Below are positions 12,701 through 20,375 of a stretch of DNA of 64,000 nucleotides, in pieces. This DNA comes from an uncultured Alphaproteobacteria bacterium (lineage in GTDB: Bacteria; Pseudomonadota; Alphaproteobacteria; RF32; CAG-239), in NCBI GenBank assembly GCA_934276635.1, contig CAKQTH010000004.1, positions 16,491-80,490 of the forward strand, given 5' to 3'. The notes under the pieces are model-generated. The model saw only the letters and a program-made list of their open reading frames with translations, was not told the origin of the DNA and searched no databases. The position numbers and the translations under genes were made by a program. Each line of letters begins with the position of its first letter. Position 1 is the first letter of the stretch.

Positions 12701-13057
12701 GCGCGCATGCTCAAGTATCGCTTTTTTGAGCTTTTCATCAGACGGGAGACTGCCGCAAACACCGACAATTTCTTCTTCCAATTTTTTTTCATCGGCAACC
12801 GACCATGAGGCAAGTTTTCCGGCAATACGGCTTTTCATCTCTACCGCCGCGGCCTTGGTATATGTCAGACACAAAATCTTTGACGGCAAAACTCCGCTGA
12901 GCAAAAGGCGGATAACTCTGTCGGTCAAAACTTTTGTTTTTCCGGTTCCGGCCGATGCCTCAACCCAAACCGACGCTTGCGGATCAGAGGCCTCTCTTTG
13001 TCTTTTTTCGGCCAATATCGAAAGGCTGTCAGCTGTTGTGTTTTTTTCATCAGTCAT
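9704..13057 (-). CDS. addA: AddA, helicase-nuclease subunit of AddAB
   Basis: About 1117 residues. UvrD-type helicase with a C-terminal RecB-like nuclease; with AddB it processes double-strand ends for RecA loading (RecBCD counterpart). Walker A is ASAGTGKT (about residues 35-42), helicase motif II is ILVDEAQD, and further helicase motifs are GDRKQSIYGFQGA and VHGSKGLQAPIV. RLLYVALTRAED follows, and the nuclease core VKIVDFKTNRPA lies near the C-terminus. I use ATG 13057: it overlaps the addB stop (ATGACTGA) and has GGAG 9 bases upstream. A reading from 13087 would add ten residues inside addB. Sequence follows the alphaproteobacterial AddA type. Confidence 0.95.
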   Translation of the reverse strand: MTDEKNTTADSLSILAEKRQREASDPQASVWVEASAGTGKTKVLTDRVIRLLLSGVLPSKILCLTYTKAAAVEMKSRIAGKLASWSVADEKKLEEEIVGVCGSLPSDEKLKKAILEHARRLFALFLDTAGGMRIQTIHGFCQDVLKRFPLEAGISPHFEVMDDRKSKEILNNIKKEILENRQEPEIAAAIEYLVENISEYSFPDILQMITESRNVLAEFLHKYKSFSEMKERLAESLELSVDETTESLQQKFMQNTDIEEIRKICAALGKNPKKKDTDAMEIMLSILEKGWSKELFEQYKGIFVGAKNKEKALPVCEDNKKQTPELVDWLSSEQQRVLQYVGREINLRVFLSTTAILTIAEKLISKYDEFKRKSSKNDYEDLVLITKNLLENRDAAQWVLYKLDGGIDHILVDEAQDNSGEQWAIIRSLSEEFFAGFGAAGEKRTVFAVGDRKQSIYGFQGANPGEFENMRQYFSKKSQDFKTVSLDVSFRSTPQVLDVVNMVFKSENSKKGVAPENQTVEHLAHRVGQAGRVELWPILEAKEANVDEREEFDLPKAGASQELAGKIAKRIKETVLEKTYIPSRKRFASYGDFLILVQRRGQFVAEFIRECKNRSIPIAGADRIKLLDQIAVQDLLSLGKFLLLPVDDLSLAEVLKSPLFGLDDDDLTTLCAKRGNASLWSKLADFPQYREVYEYLQNLLNMTDFLRPYELYNRILSVDKKRIKFVERLGIEVEDGLNEFLNLTIEFEREHIPSLQEFIRWMEEDDVEIKRETEQSEVNAVRIMTVHGSKGLQAPIVILPDTLRKPPAKRVMDLLVGDELYFPLCSADYADECEKIYQKNQQKAMDEYRRLLYVALTRAEDVLCICGFKKKNQKADDSWYNLCFEAMEKIANPKEEILVYEAKEKNIPEVKTDTKIKKHLLPDFEWIKTDAPQEAPLSKPYRPSIDEKDDEICASPIEEKEQYRYKRGLIIHKILQMSSSMPKESRNERILEFIEKNMPEAGENTIRTTANEVISLLEDARFSDIFGGNSSAEVSVMGEVDGKIISAQIDRLYVCGDCVKIVDFKTNRPAADSAKDVPQAYIKQLGAYEKLLQKIYPDKKVEKYILWTNTTTMMRID

Positions 13058-15962
13058 CGCCATTTTCTCCAACATTGTCTTCATCATCGCCGGAAACTCC
13101 CCATTCTTTTATGCGGCACAAATGCTCATAATCATCATGCGGACCAGCATATTTCGGCTTGGTCTTAACAACATATGCCATATCCGGATTGTCGTACCTA
13201 TCCAACAGATTTTTAATTATTTGAAATCCTTGCTGCAAAAAGCTCTCCATATGTTCGTTGATTATGACTTCGCCGCCCTTAAATTTCCAATATTTCAGGT
13301 TTTTCACTTTGCGGGACGAAACTTTTTCATATCCGCCATTTTGCGCAATTATGCCCTCGACAATCAACTGAACATTTTTGTAGCTCATAACCGATTTTTT
13401 GTTCGGAACATTTGAGCCGGTTTTATAGTCTATAACAGAAACCGAGCCGTCTTCATATTCGTCTATGCGGTCGGCTTTTGCATTAATCGAACTGCATCCG
13501 CCGAAAAGCTCAAATTCGAGCTCTCCCCTGTTTTCGGAATATATACGCCTGATGCCTTTTCTTTGGTCGACTTCTCGGCTTAAAATCCATTTCACGGTTT
13601 TTACAAATTTTGCCCACCAGAAAACTTTGTTGATTTCTTCGGCGCTGTGCTGTTCAAAAAGTTGCTTTGCCAACGAAAAATATATATTTTCCGCATCTTC
13701 CGGCAGCTGTGCATTATATATAGTATTAAACTGCTCGATAATTTTGTGAATCAAAACACCATAATCCCGCGCGTCAGGCTCTGCGTCAATATCATCAAGC
13801 GGATACAGTTTCAAAATATATTTTGCAAACGCGGCGTACGGATTGTCTATCAAAGTCTGAAGCGCAGATGCCGAAAAACGCCGCGGTCTGAGCACGACAT
13901 TCGGACGCGGCGCCGGAGCTTCTGCCGGCGCATATGCTGCCGCCCGTTCAATGTCTTTTGCCCAAAGCGCATATTCGTTTTCGTATAAATCTTCTATTTT
14001 TATGCCTGAGGCGCAGGCTACAGTCTCAAAGCGCAAAAGCCAGCGCGATTTGTTGGTCGGCGCATCGCCTGAACGAGCCGCTCTGGTAATATATACATTT
14101 TGCCCGCTGAGCAAATTTGCAAAATCAAAGGCAAAAATTCCGACTTCCTTTTCCGGCAGCGGCAGCCCGAATTCTTTTTTCATCGGACGCGACATCCACG
14201 GATCGGCATCAGCCGACGGCGGCCAAACACCTTCATTTACTTCTGCAATTATGACCGTGTCAAAATTATTCAAACGAGCCTCAACCGGTCCCATAATTTT
14301 CAATCTTGGGTGCGTTCCGTATTGCTTGCGGACAACTTCCGCCGACATCATATTTTCCAAAAAATCGGCATATTCGGAGCATTCTATTTCTCCGATTATA
14401 TCTGATTTTTCAAGCAGTCCGGCAAAAAACGCCGAAGCTGTTTTTCCTTCTTCTCCGCGCCACAAAGCGCCCGCACCGGAGATTTCCTGCGTTTGCGCCA
14501 ATGTTTCGGCAACCGAAAGATGCGCAAAAATCAAATCATTTAATTTTGCGGCTTTTTGGGCAAAAAGTTCTTTCAGCGGCAGCATTTTTTCTTTTATTTC
14601 ATCTGCCCACTGCTGCAAATTTTTATCAATGTCCGTCTTGTCTTTTTTGCGCAGAACCGTTGTTTCAAAATCGCGTACATTTTTGCGAAAATCACTGTTT
14701 TTTTGCGAGCAGCGGCAAAGCGGATTTTTCAAAAGCGCCAAAAACTGCACACCGGCAAAATCAGTCTCAACCGCCTGCACAATCTGACGCAAAAATATTG
14801 CAACCGGCATAAGGTGCAATGGTTTTCCCGCCGTGTCGTCAACAGTTATTTTCCATCTTTCAAGTTCTGAGGCAACCATTCTGGCCAAATTTCTGTCCGG
14901 TGAAACAAGCGCTATACGCGTTTCTTTGTCTTCAAGTTTTTCGCGCATAATCAGCGCAATCGTCAACGCCTCATGGCGCAAATCTTCACACGAAACAAGA
15001 TGCATCCCTTCAAATGTTTCGCGCGGAAACGGGCGGTTTTTCAGCTCAAGCCATTTATCGCTGCCCTGCGCCGGCCGCATAACTTCCGAAACAAACCTTT
15101 CTCGCTGCGGATTTTCGGACGGGCACAGGTCAACAACATCATCGCGGCTGATATCCAAAAATTCGAGCAGTTTTGCAAGCTGATACTGCGGGTGATTTTC
15201 ATCTGCGCCGAAAAATTCCTCATCGCTCAAATTTCTATCAAGTCCGCCAATATATATCTGCCCGTTCGGAAGATTTTTTATTGCCCGCAAAAATTCTTTA
15301 ATCTGCGGATAATCCGCATAAATTCCGGCCGCGATTATATGTGTTTTCGGCTTGTTTTCTTCCCAGCTTTCGGCTTTGATTTTCAGCAGTATATTTTGTT
15401 TTTCTGCCGCATCGACCGCATTTTTTTCTGCCAGAATCTGCGGCCAATATTGCGTAACAATCTGTAAAAATTTCAAAGTTTCCTGCCAATGTTCCGCATA
15501 TTTTTCCGGAACCAGATTTTTCAATTCATCAAAATCAAGCCGCTCGTTGTGCACCTCATCAATCAGTTTTTCGAGCTGACCGGCCAGCGCCGACGCCTGT
15601 GCCGCAGAAAACTTTTGCAATCCGAAATCGGCAGGTTTCGACAATATGATTTTTGTAAAAATCAAATGTCTTTCCATATTATCAACCGCGGGCAAAACAT
15701 CTCTTGCAAAAGCATCTTCCGACAAAAAAATCTCGTCTTCTTCCAAATCTCCGAGCGGAATTATGCGCGGCAGAATCGTCGGGGCAAGCCCCTGCGCGCG
15801 AACAAACGCTTCTTTGATTGTTTGAGCTCCGCGCCGATTCGGCACAAAAACAACAACCTGCGACAACATCAACATATCATCGGCATATTGTCTGAGCAGA
15901 GTTTCGGCTATCAAATCGGCAAATCGATTTGCTGCCGGAATATTGAAAACATTGCAATTCAT
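13050..15962 (-). CDS. addB: AddB, nuclease subunit of AddAB
   Basis: 970 residues. Partner of AddA in double-strand break repair; it has a helicase-like fold with an inactive N-terminal ATP site and a second C-terminal nuclease. Visible are VFVPNRRGAQTIKEAF near the N-terminus (degenerate nucleotide-binding loop of the alphaproteobacterial AddB type), the block VIIAEVNEGVWPP...PWMSRPM typical of AddB, and the nuclease core SVIDYKTGSNVP near residue 890. It overlaps addA by 8 bases, implying translational coupling, and follows rdgB by 39 bases. Confidence 0.93.
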   Translation of the reverse strand: MNCNVFNIPAANRFADLIAETLLRQYADDMLMLSQVVVFVPNRRGAQTIKEAFVRAQGLAPTILPRIIPLGDLEEDEIFLSEDAFARDVLPAVDNMERHLIFTKIILSKPADFGLQKFSAAQASALAGQLEKLIDEVHNERLDFDELKNLVPEKYAEHWQETLKFLQIVTQYWPQILAEKNAVDAAEKQNILLKIKAESWEENKPKTHIIAAGIYADYPQIKEFLRAIKNLPNGQIYIGGLDRNLSDEEFFGADENHPQYQLAKLLEFLDISRDDVVDLCPSENPQRERFVSEVMRPAQGSDKWLELKNRPFPRETFEGMHLVSCEDLRHEALTIALIMREKLEDKETRIALVSPDRNLARMVASELERWKITVDDTAGKPLHLMPVAIFLRQIVQAVETDFAGVQFLALLKNPLCRCSQKNSDFRKNVRDFETTVLRKKDKTDIDKNLQQWADEIKEKMLPLKELFAQKAAKLNDLIFAHLSVAETLAQTQEISGAGALWRGEEGKTASAFFAGLLEKSDIIGEIECSEYADFLENMMSAEVVRKQYGTHPRLKIMGPVEARLNNFDTVIIAEVNEGVWPPSADADPWMSRPMKKEFGLPLPEKEVGIFAFDFANLLSGQNVYITRAARSGDAPTNKSRWLLRFETVACASGIKIEDLYENEYALWAKDIERAAAYAPAEAPAPRPNVVLRPRRFSASALQTLIDNPYAAFAKYILKLYPLDDIDAEPDARDYGVLIHKIIEQFNTIYNAQLPEDAENIYFSLAKQLFEQHSAEEINKVFWWAKFVKTVKWILSREVDQRKGIRRIYSENRGELEFELFGGCSSINAKADRIDEYEDGSVSVIDYKTGSNVPNKKSVMSYKNVQLIVEGIIAQNGGYEKVSSRKVKNLKYWKFKGGEVIINEHMESFLQQGFQIIKNLLDRYDNPDMAYVVKTKPKYAGPHDDYEHLCRIKEWGVSGDDEDNVGENGDD

Positions 15963-16001
15963 ATCAGGATATTATGCAATCGCCGAAAATAAGTCAACCG
16001 C

Positions 16002-16583
16002 TTAAAAAACTTCTGCGACAAATTTTGCGAGTGCTCTGCCGCGATGCGAAATTTTGTTTTTTTCTTCTGCCGAAAATTGTCCGAAAGAAATATCATACCC
16101 GTCCGGAATAAAAATCGGATCAAAGCCGAAACCGCCGGTTCCCGATTTTTTCAAAGCGATTTTGCCGTCAACGCGTCCTTCAAAAACTCTGCATGTTTCA
16201 TCGGGATACGCAATCACCAAAAAACACGAAAAATGCGCGCCTCTGTCTTTTTCCTGAACACCGTTCATTTCGGCCAAAAGCATATCCATTGCCTTTGCAA
16301 AATCGCGGTTCGGGGCATATCTGGCCGAATAAACACCCGGACGCCCGTCAAGAGCATCAACGCAAAGCCCGGAATCATCTGCCAGCGCTGGAAGTCCGGT
16401 TTGTTTCATCACCGCATAGGCTTTCAGTTTTGCGTTTTCTTCAAAAGTCGTGCCGGTTTCTTCAATATCGCCGAGGTTCAATTCTGCCGCAGAAACAACC
16501 TCAACTCCGAAAGGCTCCAACAACTCTCTCATTTCTTTGATTTTGCCCTGATTGTGGCTGGCAAACACGATTTTTTTTATCAT
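16002..16583 (-). CDS. rdgB: XTP/dITP diphosphatase (RdgB/HAM1)
   Basis: 193 residues. Hydrolyses non-canonical purine nucleoside triphosphates (XTP, dITP, ITP) to monophosphates, keeping them out of DNA and RNA. Family motifs: N-terminal SHNQGKIKEMRELL, TFEENAKLKA, LADDSGLCVDAL (acidic metal site), GRPGVYSARYA, GFGFDPIFIPDGY and the C-terminal SHRGRAL. It begins one base after the stop of rph and precedes addB, a common rph-rdgB pairing. Confidence 0.96.
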   Translation of the reverse strand: MIKKIVFASHNQGKIKEMRELLEPFGVEVVSAAELNLGDIEETGTTFEENAKLKAYAVMKQTGLPALADDSGLCVDALDGRPGVYSARYAPNRDFAKAMDMLLAEMNGVQEKDRGAHFSCFLVIAYPDETCRVFEGRVDGKIALKKSGTGGFGFDPIFIPDGYDISFGQFSAEEKNKISHRGRALAKFVAEVF

Positions 16584-16584
16584 T

Positions 16585-17298
16585 TTATGCCTCGTTTATT
16601 GCTTTTTTCTGCGCCGCGATGAGTTCCGCAATTCCTTTTTTCGCAAGTTTGAGCAGCTCCAAAAATCTGTCTTCTTCAAACGGCTCGCCTTCTGCTGTTC
16701 CCTGAACTTCAATAATCTTTCCGCCGGCGCTGAGCACAAAGTTTGTGTCCGCCTGAGCCGCGCTGTCTTCTTCATATTCCAAATCGAGCAGTTGTTCGCC
16801 CTCATATATTCCGCATGAAACCGCCGCCACAAATTCTTTTATCGGATTGACCAACAATTTGCCTTCTTTACGCATTTTTTGAATTGCCAGATATAAGGCC
16901 ACAAATCCTCCGGTGATTGAAGCGGTGCGGGTTCCGCCGTCCGCCTGCAAAACATCGCAGTCGATTGTAATGCAGTGTTCTTTGAGCGCACTCAAATCCA
17001 CTACCGAGCGCAGGCTGCGGCCGACAAGGCGCTGAATTTCCTGCGTGCGGCCGCTCGGCGATTTCAGCTCGCGCTGAGTTCTTTGGCGGTTCGCTCTCGG
17101 CAGCATCGAATATTCTGCCGTAATCCAGCCTTTTCCGCTGCCTTTCAGCCAAGACGGGATTTTTTCTTCAACGGTTGCCGTACACAAAACATGTGTATTT
17201 CCGCATTTTATCAGGCAGGAGCCTTCCGCATAAAGATTGACATTAGGGATAATCTCAACCTTGCGCATTTCGTCATTTTGTCGTCCTGAAATTCTCAT
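16585..17298 (-). CDS. rph: Ribonuclease PH
   Basis: 237 residues. Phosphorolytic 3'-5' exoribonuclease that trims tRNA 3' ends. Motifs: the MRISGRQNDEMR start (family RPxGR.....R), GNTHVLCTATVEE, the active-site region GWITAEYSMLPRA with the arginine-rich RQRTQRE, GRTQEIQRLVGRSLR, TIDCDVLQADGGTRTA and a C-terminal DTNFVLS block. It starts 2 bases after the CNNM-family gene and ends 1 base before rdgB, inside a tight operon. Confidence 0.97.
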   Translation of the reverse strand: MRISGRQNDEMRKVEIIPNVNLYAEGSCLIKCGNTHVLCTATVEEKIPSWLKGSGKGWITAEYSMLPRANRQRTQRELKSPSGRTQEIQRLVGRSLRSVVDLSALKEHCITIDCDVLQADGGTRTASITGGFVALYLAIQKMRKEGKLLVNPIKEFVAAVSCGIYEGEQLLDLEYEEDSAAQADTNFVLSAGGKIIEVQGTAEGEPFEEDRFLELLKLAKKGIAELIAAQKKAINEA

Positions 17299-17300
17299 TC

Positions 17301-18563
17301 TTATTCGTCCGTTTTTGTAATTTTAATTGATACAAGTTGATTTTTAACGCGTTTTAAGACCTCAAATTCAAAGCCTTCAAATATAAATTTTTGTCCTTGT
17401 TCCGGAATAGTCTGCGCCATATCCAAAAGATATCCGGCAACCGTAACCGCCTCTTCGTCGGCCAAATCCCAGCCGTATTTGCGGTTCAAATCGCGGATAG
17501 TTACCTGCCCGCCGACTTTTATGGCATTTTTGCCGATCTCTTCTATGGTGCCGATATCGATTTTTTCTTTGTCGCTTTCATCATTAATATCGCCGACAAT
17601 TTCTTCCAAAATATCTTCAAGCGTCACAATTCCGAGCAACGAGCCGTATTCATCGACCACAATCGCAAAATGTTCGCGTCTGTCGCGAAACTGTTTCAGC
17701 TGCTGGCGAAGTGTTGTATTTTCCGGAATAAACCACGGCGCGCTGAGCAGCTCTCTGACATTAACCTTTTCCAAGTTTCCATGGTTTTCAACACAGCTTT
17801 TTAAGAACACGCTTGAGCGGATAACCCCGACAATGTTCTCTGGCCTATCTTTATAAAGAGGAATACGCGAATATATCGAATTTTTGATTTTTTCGAGCAT
17901 CTCGTCAATCGGCATATCAATATCAAGCGAGAACACATCTTTTCGGTGTTTCATTACATCATAAACCTGCACATCGGACAAATCAAGAATGCTCTCAAGC
18001 ATAGCTTTTTCTTCTTTGATTTCTCCGCCGCCGTACATACAAATCGCGCCCCTTATTTCGGATATGCGGGTTTCGTTGTCGCAATCTCTCATGCCTTTGA
18101 TACCGAACAACTTAAATGTGTTGCGGACAATAAACTGCAAAACATATGCAAGCGGAGAAAAAAGCCATACCCAAAAGCGCATAATCGGCGCGACATACAA
18201 CGCAACCGTATTGGCATTCAAAACGGAATAGCTTTTCGGCAACATATCCGTATATACCAAAACCAAAATCGTCATTATCACCGTGGCATAAAACACGCCT
18301 TCGCTGCCGAACATATCTATCAAAACGCTGGTGGCAAGCGCCGTGCCGAGCGTATTTGAAAGATTTGAGCCGATAAGCGTTGTAATAATCAGGCGGTCTT
18401 TTTGCGCAAAAAGGCGGTTGACGACCTTTGCCTTTTGGTTGTCTTCATTTTTTTCCTGATCCATCATATAGGCCTGAGAAGCTCCGGTCAAAGCGGTTTC
18501 CGAACCGGAAAAATATGCGGACAAAATCAGCAGCAAAATCACTGCGGCAATACTTATAATCAT
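17301..18563 (-). CDS. CNNM/CorC-like membrane protein (DUF21-CBS-CorC_HlyC)
   Basis: 420 residues. The N-terminal DUF21 domain has about four membrane segments and the FSGSETALTGAS motif (residues 15-27). It is followed by two CBS domains (YDVMKHRKDVFSLD, and EYGSLLGIVTLEDILEEIVGDI) and a C-terminal CorC_HlyC domain. Family members are implicated in Mg or Co efflux or divalent-cation homeostasis, and some were called hemolysins from weak evidence. Located between aroK and rph with gaps of 1 and 2 bases. In many alphaproteobacteria aroB lies between aroK and this gene; here it does not. Confidence 0.88.
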   Translation of the reverse strand: MIISIAAVILLLILSAYFSGSETALTGASQAYMMDQEKNEDNQKAKVVNRLFAQKDRLIITTLIGSNLSNTLGTALATSVLIDMFGSEGVFYATVIMTILVLVYTDMLPKSYSVLNANTVALYVAPIMRFWVWLFSPLAYVLQFIVRNTFKLFGIKGMRDCDNETRISEIRGAICMYGGGEIKEEKAMLESILDLSDVQVYDVMKHRKDVFSLDIDMPIDEMLEKIKNSIYSRIPLYKDRPENIVGVIRSSVFLKSCVENHGNLEKVNVRELLSAPWFIPENTTLRQQLKQFRDRREHFAIVVDEYGSLLGIVTLEDILEEIVGDINDESDKEKIDIGTIEEIGKNAIKVGGQVTIRDLNRKYGWDLADEEAVTVAGYLLDMAQTIPEQGQKFIFEGFEFEVLKRVKNQLVSIKITKTDE

Positions 18564-18564
18564 C

Positions 18565-19092
18565 TTATTTCTCTTTTATAAAAGCATTAATGGCTTTGAC
18601 AACCCGATTAACCGTATTGTCAATTTGTTCTTCTTTGGTTTCTACCACAATATCGGCTTCGGAATAATACGGGTATTCATTGGCGATATATTTTTCGAGT
18701 TTGTTCTTCAGATGTTTGTCGTCGCCTTCAATAAACGGACGATGATTGCGCCCCGAGGTCCGACTGCACAAAACATCAACATCGGCTTTCAGCCAGATTG
18801 TTATCGCTTTGTCTTTTGCAATTTTGCGGGTTTGTTCCGCCACAAAAGAGCCTCCGCCGGAAGCCAGAACACAGGGTTCGCCCTGCAGCAGCCGTTTCAT
18901 AACTCTTTGTTCTCCGGCACGATATTCTTCTTCTCCGAAACATTTCAAAACATCGACCAAAGACAAACCGGCGGCTTTTTCAACTTCTCTGTCTCCGTCG
19001 ACAAACGGAAGTCCGAGTTTTTGAGCCAGTCTTTTTCCTACGCTCGTCTTTCCGCTGCCCATCAATCCGACAAGCAAAACAATTTTATCCAT
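18565..19092 (-). CDS. aroK: Shikimate kinase
   Basis: 175 residues. Phosphorylates shikimate at the 3-hydroxyl in the chorismate pathway. Walker A is GLMGSGKTSVGK (residues 8-19), the substrate-binding DGDREVEKAAG and the conserved arginine in EEEYRAGEQRVM follow, then ASGGGSF (Walker B-like GGG) and the lid segment TSGRNHRPF. First gene of the minus-strand operon; the promoter should lie in 19093-19187, shared divergently with the 44-codon gene at 19188. Confidence 0.95.
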   Translation of the reverse strand: MDKIVLLVGLMGSGKTSVGKRLAQKLGLPFVDGDREVEKAAGLSLVDVLKCFGEEEYRAGEQRVMKRLLQGEPCVLASGGGSFVAEQTRKIAKDKAITIWLKADVDVLCSRTSGRNHRPFIEGDDKHLKNKLEKYIANEYPYYSEADIVVETKEEQIDNTVNRVVKAINAFIKEK

Positions 19093-19187
19093 TTTTATAC
19101 TCTGTTGTTTTAAACTTATTTAAACCTTTGCCGATAATAATATAATAATGTTGCAATTTTTCAACATAATTTTAAGGATTTTACGCA

Positions 19188-19322
19188 ATGAAACAAAAAA
19201 ATAACCGACCTTTGCTTTATATTTTGGCAGCGATAGTTCTTTTGGGAATTGTTTATGTTGCCGCAAAAGATATTTCGCCCGAAACCGTTCATGTTGAAAA
19301 AAATATCGCAATACACAAATGA
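19188..19322 (+). CDS. Small single-span membrane peptide (44 residues)
   Basis: Short gene starting MKQKNNRPLL, followed by one hydrophobic span (about residues 9-27, LLYILAAIVLLGIVYVAA) and a short polar tail ending AIHK. AAGGA lies 10 bases before the ATG. Its TGA overlaps the ATG of the recombinase gene in an ATGA, which suggests real translation with coupling to xerD. No family recognised; a basic N-terminus and one helix would leave the tail outside the membrane. Confidence 0.6.
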   Translation: MKQKNNRPLLYILAAIVLLGIVYVAAKDISPETVHVEKNIAIHK

Positions 19323-20224
19323 AAAACGAAATCATCGAACTTTTTCTTGACTCTGTCCGCGCAGAAAAAGGAGCGGCGCAAAACACCGAACTTTCGTATC
19401 ATTTTGACTTAAATCAACTGGCAGAGTTTTTTCAGAACAAAGATTGCAAAAACATCACGTCTGACGATTTGAAAAATTTTGTGCATTTTCTGTATCTGCA
19501 CTCATATGCGCCGCGTTCGATTTTGCGCAAACTTTCGGTCGTCCGCGATTTTTTCAAATTTCTGCTTTCCGAAGGAATTATAAAAGAAAATCCGGCAACT
19601 TTGCTTGAAGCCCCGAAAAAAGACAAAACTCTGCCCGATTTTCTGACTGAAGAAGATATCATCAAACTTTCAAACAAAGCGGCAGAAAAAAACAATTTTA
19701 CCGGCCTGCGCAACGCTGCGATGATTGTTTTGATGTATGCCTGCGGGCTCAGAGTTTCGGAGCTTGTAAATATGCCGGTTTCCGCCATAAATTTTGCGCG
19801 CAGAATTGTGTTTGTCAAAGGCAAAGGCAGCAAAGAAAGATTGGTCCCGATTGCTCAATACGCCATAGAAAAAATTCAAAATTATCTTGAATACAGAGAG
19901 GATTTTTTGGCAAACCGTGACTGTGCTTTTTTATTTCCGTCGCAAAAAAATCCCAAAAAACCAGTTTCACGCGAGATTTTTTTCAAAGATCTGAAAAATC
20001 TGGCCGCATTATGCGGAATTTCGGAACAAAAAGTCCACCCCCATGTTTTGCGACATTCTTTTGCAACTTTTTTAATCAATAATGGAACGGATTTGCGCTC
20101 GGTGCAAAAACTTTTGGGACACGAAAATATCACCACCACCGAAATATATACGCATATCCTTCCCGAAAAGCTGAAAAACACCGTTCAGTCCAATCACCCT
20201 CTGGCAAAAATTGCAAAAAAATAA
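19319..20224 (+). CDS. xerD: Tyrosine recombinase XerD-type
   Basis: 301 residues, the usual length of XerC/XerD, which resolve chromosome dimers at dif with FtsK. An N-terminal SAM-like core-binding domain (residues 1-90, RAEKGAAQNTELSYHFDL) is followed by the catalytic domain. Active-site residues seen: R145 in CGLRVSEL, lysine in VKGKGSKERLVP, H242 and R245 in HVLRHSF, His in LLGHENITTTEIY, and Tyr near 277. XerD is preferred over XerC because the gene sits divergently next to aroK as xerD often does in alphaproteobacteria; that choice is inference. Translation is coupled to the small gene at 19188. Confidence 0.85.
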   Translation: MKNEIIELFLDSVRAEKGAAQNTELSYHFDLNQLAEFFQNKDCKNITSDDLKNFVHFLYLHSYAPRSILRKLSVVRDFFKFLLSEGIIKENPATLLEAPKKDKTLPDFLTEEDIIKLSNKAAEKNNFTGLRNAAMIVLMYACGLRVSELVNMPVSAINFARRIVFVKGKGSKERLVPIAQYAIEKIQNYLEYREDFLANRDCAFLFPSQKNPKKPVSREIFFKDLKNLAALCGISEQKVHPHVLRHSFATFLINNGTDLRSVQKLLGHENITTTEIYTHILPEKLKNTVQSNHPLAKIAKK

Positions 20225-20375
20225 CATTCGGAATCGTTGTTTTTCCTATATTAACTCAATTTTAACATAATAGAGTGTATCTTCTGAACATAAGTTTTTC
20301 GGCAAAACTTTGTTTGTTGCCGTGTTCTCTTTGAAAAATCAAGGGGTTCGGCGTAATTGGAGTATGATTTAACAT

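Noticed and set aside
13951..14787. 278-codon plus-strand frame over addB
   Set aside because: Antisense to conserved AddB sequence; Ser/Cys/Phe-rich shadow translation without motifs.
19319..20224. XerD-like recombinase as integrase of a phage or genomic island
   Set aside because: Length and motifs fit housekeeping XerC/D, it sits next to aroK as in other alphaproteobacteria, and there is no attachment repeat or phage gene nearby.
20225..20375. A sigma70 or sigma54 promoter for the pilus operon
   Set aside because: I could not find a pair of boxes with acceptable match and spacing; the operon promoter is undetermined.
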